Of a stretch of 64,000 nucleotides of DNA, positions 54,272 through 62,284 are shown one piece after another. Position numbers and translations under genes: made by a program. Source of the DNA: an uncultured Pseudodesulfovibrio sp. (GTDB lineage Bacteria > Desulfobacterota > Desulfovibrionia > Desulfovibrionales > Desulfovibrionaceae); contig NZ_OY776488.1 in NCBI RefSeq assembly GCF_963675635.1, positions 2,083,501 through 2,147,500 on the forward strand, read 5' to 3'. A model generated the notes under the pieces. It was not told where the DNA came from and did no database searches. It saw nothing but the letters and a program-made list of their open reading frames with translations. The stretch's first letter is position 1, and every line of letters begins with the position of its first letter.

Positions 54272-56581
54272 TTATTGGAAGTTTGTATTGCTCTCGTTTG
54301 GTCTTGAAAAGTCCTTTAGAAGGCCATGCATTTGATGTGAACGGCACGCCTCGTTCAAGGAAAGGCCACTATCAAGTGTGACATCCATATCTGCTCCGTG
54401 TTTAAGCAAGAGGCTAGCGACTTCAGCATGATCAATGAGTACTGCTTGAAACAAAGGTGTCATTCCTTCGTGGTGAACATCATTCACTTCCGCCCCTGCT
54501 CCCAGCAAAATCTTGATATTATCAATGTCGCCGAAAGCCGTGCCATAGCCCTTGCCACAGCGCCCAGGCCAAGGGCGATCCTTTGCATCGGAAGCACAGT
54601 TAAGCACAGCGTAGAGTAGTGGTGACAGTTCTCCATACTCAGTTGTTATCCGTTGTCGTATGTCCACACCACGTTTGATGAGTAATCGCAGCAAATATGG
54701 TACACGATGAACTAGCACCATATGGAGTGCTGTATATTTGAGCTGACCGCTAGCCGTAATCAACGCTTCAGGGAGTACGTTTTTTGGCCTGTAACCCGGG
54801 TATCGCATGGGTGTCATCAAGGTGTTGGTTGCGATAGGGCTGTCATCACGGCTCAGAATGGCTTCAGCGACTTTGTATCTGTCCTTCCAGGTTTCCTGAT
54901 CCATGGCTGTATAAAATGCATTATTTTCTAGTACGGTGCGGAAATTCAGATTAATTCCTTTATTTATGAGCCTGATGGCTTGGTCGTAGCTATGGTCTTT
55001 GATGGCTGCGCATAGTTTGTTGTTGTCTACAGTGTAAGTTTTTATAATGGCATTCAGCTGCCCTTTGTACTTTGCCTTGCCATCCCTCTGAGCTTCTGAT
55101 GAAGTTCCGATTTCGGGAATCCATTTCCCGAACAAGCCCTCAAAACGCCGTCGTCCGATTTCAAGAACCCGCCGTCGGTATTCTTCGTCTTCAAGGTCAT
55201 GTTTAGAGAATTCGTCTTGCTTGGCGGAGACATTCCAAAGTGCGACACACTGGTCATGCCATTGAGACCAGGATTTCATTTTCTTTATATGCAACCAGTA
55301 CTTACCACGTGACTTTCCGAAGCGTTGCTTATTCGACAACAGGTAACATGCCATCGAATGTGTTATCTCAAGGATGATCGGCATGAGGTTGCCAGCTCGA
55401 TAGCGAGCATTACAAAACGCCTCCCAAAGAAGGTTATATCCATCTTCGATATCGTTGTTTTCGAGGGCTTTGAGGCCATCTGCAAAAGGAATGGTGAACG
55501 AGTGAAAGCCGCCATTGTCTGGACCACTTTTAAGCTCCAGGAGTCTCGATTCAAGTAATGTACCTTTGCGGCCATGGGGAGGAAGAATTTTCAGGCATTC
55601 AACAAACAGTTTTTTCTCTGCTTCATAGGGTGCGAACCAGAAACGCTCTTCGTGCAGTTCAGCGATGACTTTTAATGGAGGCCGCCGTTCTTCTACTTGT
55701 TCAACGATAATCTGTTTAGCTATTTTAGTACGATCGTAAAGTGAAGTTTCAGCATGAGCGGGCATATCGATGAAGGTTCTTAAGCATCGCGTGAAAGATC
55801 TTCTTAATAGTTCGATATATGTTGTAGCAAAAGAATCCCGTAACATGTTGGCCGTTTGCTGATCATATTCATTGGCGAGGGCTCGGAGAGTGTTATCCAC
55901 AGCACTCGCTATAATGAGTCCAGTTCTCAGGGAGCGGCGGAGATCTGCAGCAATATCCCCAGAGAGGTATTTAGCCTTTGCTACGGCAAGGATGGTTGCC
56001 ATGGACGGAGTTGACACTCCAGTCATCCAGTTCTCTATGGTTCGTTCATCTTTGATAGTTGTATCGTTGGAGAACCAAAAAGTTTCCATATCCATTTGGG
56101 CTTGACGTAGCCACCACTTGAGGAAGCGACCAACAGCAGATTTTCCCTTACGCGGCAGGAACCATGTCGGTGTACGCGGAAAGGGCGTTTCTACAGGGCC
56201 ACCGCAGATGCAACTGGTGAACGAGATTCTAAATGCCGTATGCGCGAGTGTCTTTGAAAGGTATTCCCTGAAGAGCGATTCCCATGCCTGTTTCGAATCT
56301 TCCCAGTTGGTGCTGGGGAATGCCATACGCCGGCACCAGTTCACTTCGTGTAGAAGCTCTACGCAAGTAATGCTGAGGATGGTGGAGCGAATATCCTTGT
56401 GGCCGAAAAGCTGAGCCATCAGCATTTCAAACTCATCATGCTCCAGCAAGGCTTCGTCTTTAAGGAAACGTTTGAGATGTTTTTTTTGGGAGTCTTCTAG
56501 GTAGTACTGTAAGCCAGAGAGTTTAAAAAGCGTTTCGATAGCGGTCGCAACAGGGGAATAGTGTGTTTGTTCTTGTGTCAT
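54272..56581 (-). CDS. Large ankyrin-repeat protein of unknown function
   Basis: A protein of 769 residues. The C-terminal third contains ankyrin-type repeats: KYTALHMVLVHRVPYLLRLLIKRGVDI (about 617-643), NIKILLGAGAEVN (about 692-704) and TPLFQAVLIDHAEVASLLLKHGADMD (about 711-736). The N-terminal 500 residues are helical with several Trp and Cys motifs (FTSCICGG, WTHIKKMKSWSQWHD-like) and match no family I know. No signal peptide or membrane segment is seen. It sits as cargo between the recombination genes and the CobS triad, so defence or host interaction is plausible. Confidence 0.7.
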   Translation of the reverse strand: MTQEQTHYSPVATAIETLFKLSGLQYYLEDSQKKHLKRFLKDEALLEHDEFEMLMAQLFGHKDIRSTILSITCVELLHEVNWCRRMAFPSTNWEDSKQAWESLFREYLSKTLAHTAFRISFTSCICGGPVETPFPRTPTWFLPRKGKSAVGRFLKWWLRQAQMDMETFWFSNDTTIKDERTIENWMTGVSTPSMATILAVAKAKYLSGDIAADLRRSLRTGLIIASAVDNTLRALANEYDQQTANMLRDSFATTYIELLRRSFTRCLRTFIDMPAHAETSLYDRTKIAKQIIVEQVEERRPPLKVIAELHEERFWFAPYEAEKKLFVECLKILPPHGRKGTLLESRLLELKSGPDNGGFHSFTIPFADGLKALENNDIEDGYNLLWEAFCNARYRAGNLMPIILEITHSMACYLLSNKQRFGKSRGKYWLHIKKMKSWSQWHDQCVALWNVSAKQDEFSKHDLEDEEYRRRVLEIGRRRFEGLFGKWIPEIGTSSEAQRDGKAKYKGQLNAIIKTYTVDNNKLCAAIKDHSYDQAIRLINKGINLNFRTVLENNAFYTAMDQETWKDRYKVAEAILSRDDSPIATNTLMTPMRYPGYRPKNVLPEALITASGQLKYTALHMVLVHRVPYLLRLLIKRGVDIRQRITTEYGELSPLLYAVLNCASDAKDRPWPGRCGKGYGTAFGDIDNIKILLGAGAEVNDVHHEGMTPLFQAVLIDHAEVASLLLKHGADMDVTLDSGLSLNEACRSHQMHGLLKDFSRPNESNTNFQ

Positions 56582-56628
56582 GATATGTGTGGTGACGGGC
56601 GAGCTGTTTCCAGCCCACCCGAATGTGG

Positions 56629-56766
56629 TTAATCTTCGTCGTCAATATAGCTATCGTTGTTGGGATTATGCGTGTCGGCCCAGTCATCCATATCAGCATC
56701 GTTGTTAGGGTTGTTGATGTCAGACCAAGTATCAAGTTCATCTTGGCTCATGTTCGAAGTGTCCAT
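56629..56766 (-). CDS. Acidic 45-residue protein with NPNND repeats
   Basis: A short gene with ATG 56766 and a clear site (aaggag, eight bases upstream). The product has two copies of a 15-residue unit: LDTWSDINNPNND then MDDWADTHNPNND. It is strongly acidic. The conserved NPNND suggests a turn that binds a partner or metal, though I know no function. It lies immediately upstream of the ankyrin gene (48 bases apart) and is likely co-transcribed with it. Confidence 0.7.
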   Translation of the reverse strand: MDTSNMSQDELDTWSDINNPNNDADMDDWADTHNPNNDSYIDDED

Positions 56767-56796
56767 AGCGTATTCTCCTTGTCGTTGAAATGGTTA

Positions 56797-56925
56797 TTAG
56801 TTCTTTTTTCTGTTGGGGTTCTTTTGTTTCCCACGATTCCCCTGTGCCTGATCGTGCTGACGATTCGTACCTTTACTTCCCTTGTTGGCATTGCCTTGAT
56901 TCGCTTTGTTGTCTTCCTGTTTCAT
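56797..56925 (-). CDS. Basic 42-residue low-complexity protein
   Basis: The ATG at 56925 has a strong site (aaggagg, four bases upstream). The product is made of Lys, Asn, Gln, Gly and Arg (KQEDNKANQGNANKGSKG and onward to NPNRKKN) and is probably disordered. Its charge is opposite to that of the acidic 45-residue protein downstream, so the two might bind. It ends in two stop codons. Confidence 0.6.
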   Translation of the reverse strand: MKQEDNKANQGNANKGSKGTNRQHDQAQGNRGKQKNPNRKKN

Positions 56926-57003
56926 GATTCCTCCTTGGAATGTTTCGTCTTTGTCTATCGACTCGGAGTTGGGCTGGCGAACATGCTAACGGACATTATT
57001 TTT

Positions 57004-57031
57004 CATTAAGGCAAGAAAGTCTTTCTTAATG
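57004..57031. repeat. Short inverted repeat
   Basis: CATTAAG (57004-57010) pairs with CTTAATG (57025-57031). It lies between the cobS relic and the micro-protein gene. No T run follows on either strand, so an operator is more likely than a terminator. Confidence 0.35.
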
Positions 57032-57046
57032 CGATATTGGCATTGA

Positions 57047-57130
57047 TTATGGTTCAATCATGCTACCGATTTCACTGGCATCAAGTTCCGCAGGTTGCAG
57101 CATTTCCAGTTCCTTGATTATTTCGCTCGT
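57047..57130 (-). pseudogene. Relic copy of the 5' end of the CobS-like gene
   Basis: The minus strand reads ACG-AGC-GAA-ATA-ATC and on to a TAA at 57047-57049. The peptide SEIIKELEMLQPAELDASEIG aligns with residues 2-22 of the intact protein (SDILKELQTMQPTNHDAGEV). The start codon is ACG instead of ATG, and a stop comes after 27 further codons. The upstream ribosome site and hairpin are also conserved (57131-57187). This is a decayed second copy, 3 kb from the functional gene. Confidence 0.75.
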
Positions 57131-57135
57131 AGTTT

Positions 57136-57187
57136 TTCTCCTTTGAAAACAGAAAACCCCGGCCCTGCGTGTGCAGAACCGGGGTTA
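57136..57187 (-). promoter_or_regulatory. Second copy of the CobS leader hairpin
   Basis: An imperfect GC-rich stem (CCCCGG/CCGGGG around a CTGC/GCAG inner pair), then GGTTTTCTGTTTTCAAAGGAG. It is nearly the same as the 54137-54195 leader. It ends 21 bases from the toxin gene stop and could serve as that operon's terminator. Confidence 0.6.
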
Positions 57188-57208
57188 ATCTTGTAATGTT
57201 TTAGTGAA

Positions 57209-57478
57209 TTATCTTAACTCTTTCGTATGCCAGAGTCGTAATATGTAAACAGCGTCACCTTTCACGAGGTAACGCACAATATATCGTCCAAATACGAATT
57301 CACGGACTCCCTCAACATCTTCAAGAGGACGTCCTATATGTGGTGTTTCTGTGAACCTATTAATAACAGATTTGAGATTGAGCACTGTAGTGCGAGCTAT
57401 TTCCAAGTCGTGCTGAGCAAGGAAATCGTGAAACCGTTTTAAATCTTGAACAGATTCAGGGGAAAACCTTATTTGCAT
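57209..57478 (-). CDS. ParE/RelE-family toxin
   Basis: An 89-residue protein with the compact RelE/ParE fold: IRFSPESVQDLKRFHDFL, a central helix, GRPLEDVEGVREFVFGRYIVRYLV and the end ILRLWHTKELR. The GRPL and VREF patterns are of the ParE group, whose members poison gyrase. Its start overlaps the antitoxin end by ten bases, the usual order. The cell needs the antitoxin to survive loss of the element. Confidence 0.88.
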   Translation of the reverse strand: MQIRFSPESVQDLKRFHDFLAQHDLEIARTTVLNLKSVINRFTETPHIGRPLEDVEGVREFVFGRYIVRYLVKGDAVYILRLWHTKELR

Positions 57479-57741
57479 TCTGGAGCATCCGTTTCAGCTT
57501 CAGTTCCCCAGCTATCCATCCAGGCAAAAACGTCATCACCTTCCACAAATCGCCCAGCCTCAATGCTTTCAATCGCCAGCAGCGTCTCTTCACGACGTTG
57601 CTCTTGAGCCTCATGCTTAGTGACAAAATCCACCATGAACTCCCGCAAGAGATGGCTGGAGCTTTGGCCCCTTTTTTGGGCTATAGCCTCGAACTTATCC
57701 TTTAAGGCAACGTCAACACGCGCCCGTATGGTTTCCTGCAT
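57469..57741 (-). CDS. Ribbon-helix-helix antitoxin
   Basis: A 90-residue protein with an N-terminal ribbon-helix-helix motif (ETIRARVDVALKDKFEAIAQKRGQSSSHLLREFM), followed by an acidic toxin-binding tail. ATG 57741 (site ggaggcgta) replaces a longer frame to 57801. It should repress its own operon through the TGTAGC/GCTACA sites that overlap the promoter. Confidence 0.85.
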   Translation of the reverse strand: MQETIRARVDVALKDKFEAIAQKRGQSSSHLLREFMVDFVTKHEAQEQRREETLLAIESIEAGRFVEGDDVFAWMDSWGTEAETDAPECK

Positions 57742-57754
57742 TACGCCTCCATTG

Positions 57755-57791
57755 TTGTAGCTACAATACGCTACAAAGAATGGAGTGTAAA
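57755..57791 (-). promoter_or_regulatory. Toxin-antitoxin promoter and operator
   Basis: On the minus strand TTTACA (57791-57786) and TATTGT (57768-57763) are 17 bases apart. The perfect palindrome TTGTAGCTACAA (57755-57766) overlaps the -10, and another GCTACA half-site lies at 57770-57775. This is the expected layout for antitoxin autorepression. Confidence 0.7.
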
Positions 57792-57801
57792 TTGTTTTCA
57801 A

Positions 57802-59031
57802 TCACGCTGCTGATTTTAACGGCTTGTTGATTTTTCCAACATACAATCGTTCATAATCGTTGCCCGTCTTTTCGCATTGCCCCAATAACTTCTGCGCTTT
57901 GAGGCTGTCACTGGTTACCATGTTTAAGGTCTCGACCATCTGATTTCGATCTAACGTCTTTCGTCCCGCAACCATTGCAACACGAAAACGATTGTTCCCA
58001 GCTATCAGCCACGGATTTTCATCATTCAGATTCGCCAAGCGGTACGTCCGTTTGATCCGTTGTTCAGTTTCAGCAATTCGCTCAGTTAAATGGTCTCTCT
58101 TGTCCTTAAGCAATGCCAGTTCTTCCAGTTCCAAGCAGGACGCCGAATCTAGCTCGGAGATGTCTAGCCCTTGAAACTTCGGACAGTCTGCATTGACATC
58201 ACACCAATCGCAGAGAGGATGAAAGCCACGGCAGTAGTCCAGATCGTTTAACGCCAAATTGCCAGCTCGCACGTCCTCCGCTGTCCGCCAAATAGCCACA
58301 GCCGTTTGCAAACATAAGTCGAGCATAGTGATCTCAGCCAGATACGGGCCAAATGGTTTCACCGTAGACATAGAGATGGAAAGAACCCAACCTTCGATGT
58401 CCACAGGATCTGGCGATTCAGGGAGTTCCACACCAAATAGCGCTCGTATAGCTTGCGGGAACGTAGCTTTTTCAATCCCCTTTTCCTGCACGGAAAAGCA
58501 CGGCTTATTCCAGAAGGTCTTCAACAATCCAACTTGACCATAAAGCTGAGCCTCATATGAAGAATACAACGAGGCAGGGATGCGTTCGTTACTTTTGAGT
58601 TCCAGAACACGCACGGCAGGCTTCATCCCACCCCAGACCAATGTGAAATCAAGATGAGCCTTGATCGGCACGCCGTCATGTGCAATGCAGATTTCAAGTT
58701 GTGGCACGAGCTTCATCCCGGTTGCCTCCAACGCTTTCTGAATGCCGTCCTCCTGCCAATGCCCTCGCTGCAAGATAATTTGACGGCCCAGAACATGGGC
58801 CAACTCATCAGGTGTCTGTTTTGATATCGATTCAGTAGAAGGCGTCCTCGACATACCGAGTTTACTCGCAACTGCAGCCCGCATGCATTCCATTCCTTTA
58901 CCAATGTCGGACATGCCAATGTACTGGCTGCGGTCTCCAAGCTCCTTGGACGTTTTCTGTTCAGAGTATGCAAGCAGCCCTTGAGTCAATAATCGCATCA
59001 AGCCTTGAGCTTTCATGTCATCATGCTGCAT
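57802..59031 (-). CDS. Cas4/RecB-like PD-(D/E)XK nuclease with Fe-S Cys
   Basis: 409 residues from ATG 59031 (site ggaggtattcgg); the frame to 59319 is not used. A Cys at 49 (GMECMR), then His 91, Asp 128 (HLDFTLV) and Glu144-x-Lys146 (LELKSN) form the nuclease core. C-terminal Cys (LCDWCDVNADCP) complete a likely [4Fe-4S] cluster, as in Cas4 and AddB. It would resect double-strand ends to feed the ERF annealing protein, which overlaps it by 11 bases. Confidence 0.85.
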   Translation of the reverse strand: MQHDDMKAQGLMRLLTQGLLAYSEQKTSKELGDRSQYIGMSDIGKGMECMRAAVASKLGMSRTPSTESISKQTPDELAHVLGRQIILQRGHWQEDGIQKALEATGMKLVPQLEICIAHDGVPIKAHLDFTLVWGGMKPAVRVLELKSNERIPASLYSSYEAQLYGQVGLLKTFWNKPCFSVQEKGIEKATFPQAIRALFGVELPESPDPVDIEGWVLSISMSTVKPFGPYLAEITMLDLCLQTAVAIWRTAEDVRAGNLALNDLDYCRGFHPLCDWCDVNADCPKFQGLDISELDSASCLELEELALLKDKRDHLTERIAETEQRIKRTYRLANLNDENPWLIAGNNRFRVAMVAGRKTLDRNQMVETLNMVTSDSLKAQKLLGQCEKTGNDYERLYVGKINKPLKSAA

Positions 59032-59698
59032 CCGAATACCTCCACCAGACCTTACGGCCACCATCCCAACGGAATCCAGCTTTACGTAAGAATTCCTTCT
59101 TCGAGTGAGTACTGCCAGTTGCCAGCACGCACTGCTTGCCATCATTGGCCGTACCTTTGCGATACTGCACACCATCAAGACGAGGCAAATTAGCTTCCTG
59201 AAGCCTCCCCCCTGAGGGTACGCTATTCTGCTGCTGCGCAGGCTCCTGAGGCTCATATACAGGCCTTTCAGGAGCCTTAACCAAGTTGCCATTATGTTTC
59301 GCCAACTCTCCGTCATCATCGCTTTCCGTCACGATCCCAATCAACGCAGACAAACCATACCGACGCGCATAAGTCATGGCCGAGCCATATCCTTGCGGGT
59401 CGTTCTTCGGCAACGGCATGGTGAGAAGAGAAGATTGCCACTGCCCAGTTTCAGCATGAACGATCTTGGTCACAAGCCCAAGCTGGTTGGCCTCAACGGA
59501 TACCGGATACTGCGTGAGCCAGATGCCATGCTCAAGAAGAGCATCGCGGCATGCGTTCATAACCGAATGCAAAGTCGCATATCGGCTGTTAGTGAACTTG
59601 TTCTCAGCGTCCTTCTGTGCAGGGGATAAAGCCTGCTGCACTTGGATCATTGTCTCTGCCAATTCCGTAATTTCTCGGGAACTCATTTGGGGTTCCAT
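59021..59698 (-). CDS. erf: ERF-family single-strand annealing protein
   Basis: 225 residues with the ERF core (LSPAQKDAENKFTNSRYATLHSVMNACRDALLEHGIWLTQYP, GSAMTYARRYGLSALIGI). The C-terminal part has a basic zone (KKEFLRKAGFRWDGGRKVWW). ERF proteins anneal complementary strands during phage or ICE recombination, working with an exonuclease such as the overlapping Cas4-like protein. The start has aaggagg. Confidence 0.93.
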   Translation of the reverse strand: MEPQMSSREITELAETMIQVQQALSPAQKDAENKFTNSRYATLHSVMNACRDALLEHGIWLTQYPVSVEANQLGLVTKIVHAETGQWQSSLLTMPLPKNDPQGYGSAMTYARRYGLSALIGIVTESDDDGELAKHNGNLVKAPERPVYEPQEPAQQQNSVPSGGRLQEANLPRLDGVQYRKGTANDGKQCVLATGSTHSKKEFLRKAGFRWDGGRKVWWRYSDAA

Positions 59699-59716
59699 GT
59701 TTGCCTCCTTGAAATG

Positions 59717-59760
59717 AGAAAGGCCCCAGTGCCACGAAAGGCGACGCCGGGGCTTTTCTT
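59717..59760 (-). promoter_or_regulatory. Leader hairpin before the ERF gene
   Basis: A GC-rich stem (GGCCCC/GGGGCT type, 59724-59755) followed on the minus strand by TTTCTCATTTCAAGGAGG. The arrangement matches the CobS leader. It may be an attenuator, or a terminator for an upstream transcript. Confidence 0.5.
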
Positions 59761-59893
59761 TGCTAGAAAATAAAGCGAGAAAAATATTATATATTCAAAG
59801 GTGTAATATATATCTCAAACAGAATGAAAATCAGTCGAACAACTTATAAACTCACACTCTATACGAGAACGTAACAACCTAACCAGATAGCTA
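59761..59893. other. Gene-free AT-rich stretch between rdrB and the ERF leader
   Basis: 133 bases with several TATA-rich runs (ATATATATTAC and TATAAT on the minus strand). The promoter of the recombination genes probably lies here, but no pair of boxes has good spacing. No terminator of the rdr operon is evident. Confidence 0.35.
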
Positions 59894-62278
59894 TTACTGA
59901 AACGAATAACGCCTTGAATTGATGAGTATTTTTTCAATCACATTCCAACCTTCCTGCTTACTCATCTTTCCGCCTTTCGTTAACGCTTCCAGCACATGCG
60001 CATATTCGTTGCGAATATTTGTGGCGAATATGCCGGGGTCGTCGGTACAGATACAAAGAGCTGGAGCCGGATAGTCAGGTTCGTTTTCAAGATTAAGCCA
60101 ATTCTTTATATGATGCTCGTCGTAATTATCGTAACAACTGATCCTCACATTACTCGTAGGCATTGTTTCAATGGCGATACTTCGTTTGACAAGTTCTGAA
60201 AGCACCACTTTTTGAAGTTCTTTCAACGCATTTATAGAAATTAAAGATGCGTCAATTTCCTCAAAGGCTGTTGAATCTGAGATATTGCTCCAAGTCATTT
60301 CACTTATCCGCCTGCCATGGTGTAGACGATAAATTTCAAACGCTTCGGAATTATCCTTTTCTGTGTTTTCAATATCCATCAACTCACGACAGTCAAAAGC
60401 ATTCAGCGCCTGCTCCGCACGCCTTCTATCAACTATTGCTTTAATGGGATTAAGTCTCCGCATCTTCCATGCTTCTGCCAATAAATCTGGAGCCTTGCCT
60501 ACTTCATATACCTTGCGGGAGTGCCGTCGAATCTCTTGTTGAATCATGGCGGTGTCCGCTGCAAACTCCGGTTTGCCACGAAGAAACGTCCAAGCGAAGA
60601 CAAGGTCATCCAGGTGGACTGTACGACGCATGACAATGCTTTTCCCGATCCTTTGCTCCCAAAGCTCTGGGCTAATTCCCAAAGCGGTAGCATGCCCTAT
60701 CCTATTCTTGCCGGATAAGTTAAGAAATATAACAGCTTCGTACACAGCGCGAATTCCGCTAACCAAATGAACAAAATCTTCACCAGCATGAAATGTGAAT
60801 TGGTTGATACCTGAATCACGCATTCGACGGAAAGCCGGAGCGAAAACTTCTGGCGGTGCATGTAATTCGTTGCCAGCCGCATCACAACCGACAACCATAT
60901 CGTGAAGGCTGGTAACTTTCTTTCGCATCTCGATAAGTAGCCGAGCTTGCTTTTCCAGATTGGCTCTAAGTCGATAATGCTGACAACAGGAATACTTGGT
61001 CTCGCTCTTCTTGATAAAATGCCCAACCATCCGCATTTCCATGCGTTTCCTGCAATCACCATTCTCTTTGTGCGGGGTACGTCTATCAACTCCGCTGGAA
61101 TAATTGTTGTACTCCTTCTGAATATTGCAAAGCAGCTTGAACATTTTGCGACCTTTGTCCTTAGGCGCAAATCGACCTTCAAGGAAAGCAACGTCCTCAG
61201 AATACATGCCTTCTATTTGATTAAAACGTCGATGGTAATATGATTCTTCAGAAAAATCCCGCATAGCATTTTTAGTTATCCGCTCAAATTGGTCAAAACC
61301 ATTTTGTTCGCGTTGCTGAACCATTAACCGGTTCAAAAAACTTTGGATGAGCAGGTAGTAATGGAGAATTTGACTGTGCACCTCGGTTCCGTTCGCTTCA
61401 ATTAATCGGTAATAATCAATTAGAAAGAGAACTTCTTGGTGTAGACTACTGCTCGTTTCTCCTTCAGGTTTCAAAAGGTAGCGTGGATGCTTTTGTCTCC
61501 TGAACAACTGCCGCTGATGTCTACAAGACCGGTCGAAGTACCTTTTAAGGCTAAGCCTTGAACGTCCACTAATACTACTGCCTCCATAACATTCTGCAAC
61601 CATCCAATACCGGAGATCAGAGGCAAGATAGAGCAACTCATGAAGATGGTCAGGTATAAAACGTTCATCGATTTGCATGAACAATTCTTCAGCCTCATGC
61701 GCCATACCCCTTCGCACAAAACGAGCAAATCGACCGGGGCGCTTCATGGCATCTTGCCATATCCAATCCGCTTCGGTGCTCCCGTTCAGGTGAATATGAA
61801 GGTCGTAGAAACCATGTTGCTTGGCAAGATCATCAAGTCCAGGATCATCTGTGCTGAGAAGTGCTGTATTTTCCAAAAGCCTTGCAGTGCTTTCCAGAGC
61901 AGTGTCGTTCGCATGGGAATGACGAAAGGTGTCGTGGAGCGCATATGCGATGATGGGGAGTGGAGCAACTTTTATCAATAGATTCTGCCAGGATGTCAAT
62001 TCTTCATGTCGTACATGGATTTTCCCAACTCCAACTTGAAGATGTTGATCCGCAAGAGCTTTGAGCCCCGTCAGAACTTGTTGATCCATCCGATCAACAT
62101 TTCCAAATAAATTTTGCCAACGATTTTCATATATATAGTCTGGCAGATTGTTACTGTGCTGTCTGGCACGCACAAAGCAAAGCTGCCTACATGTCGTCAC
62201 ATCTGGCCACGCTCCATCAATATAGCGAAAGAGAAGAGACGTGTTTGCAAAAAGGACGGTAGGTAAGAGGACCTGCAT
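59894..62278 (-). CDS. rdrB: RADAR adenosine deaminase RdrB
   Basis: A 794-residue protein with an adenosine-deaminase-type metal site spread over its length: HIH (161-163), HAGE (497-500), RIGHAT (526-531), a SNVRISCYDNYD strand and TDDPG (745-749). The family size and long insertions (about 200-460) match RdrB of the RADAR anti-phage system, which deaminates adenosine in RNA or ATP during infection. The upstream gene ends six bases before ATG 62278 and the ribosome site is poor, so translation is probably coupled. Base use is more AT-rich than the host genes. Confidence 0.82.
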   Translation of the reverse strand: MQVLLPTVLFANTSLLFRYIDGAWPDVTTCRQLCFVRARQHSNNLPDYIYENRWQNLFGNVDRMDQQVLTGLKALADQHLQVGVGKIHVRHEELTSWQNLLIKVAPLPIIAYALHDTFRHSHANDTALESTARLLENTALLSTDDPGLDDLAKQHGFYDLHIHLNGSTEADWIWQDAMKRPGRFARFVRRGMAHEAEELFMQIDERFIPDHLHELLYLASDLRYWMVAECYGGSSISGRSRLSLKRYFDRSCRHQRQLFRRQKHPRYLLKPEGETSSSLHQEVLFLIDYYRLIEANGTEVHSQILHYYLLIQSFLNRLMVQQREQNGFDQFERITKNAMRDFSEESYYHRRFNQIEGMYSEDVAFLEGRFAPKDKGRKMFKLLCNIQKEYNNYSSGVDRRTPHKENGDCRKRMEMRMVGHFIKKSETKYSCCQHYRLRANLEKQARLLIEMRKKVTSLHDMVVGCDAAGNELHAPPEVFAPAFRRMRDSGINQFTFHAGEDFVHLVSGIRAVYEAVIFLNLSGKNRIGHATALGISPELWEQRIGKSIVMRRTVHLDDLVFAWTFLRGKPEFAADTAMIQQEIRRHSRKVYEVGKAPDLLAEAWKMRRLNPIKAIVDRRRAEQALNAFDCRELMDIENTEKDNSEAFEIYRLHHGRRISEMTWSNISDSTAFEEIDASLISINALKELQKVVLSELVKRSIAIETMPTSNVRISCYDNYDEHHIKNWLNLENEPDYPAPALCICTDDPGIFATNIRNEYAHVLEALTKGGKMSKQEGWNVIEKILINSRRYSFQ

Positions 62279-62284
62279 ACGCTA

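Noticed and set aside
56623..57009. 128-codon plus-strand frame with hydrophobic stretches
   Set aside because: It is the antisense of two micro-protein genes with good ribosome sites; its Val/Ile/Phe-rich look comes from their Asp/Asn codons.
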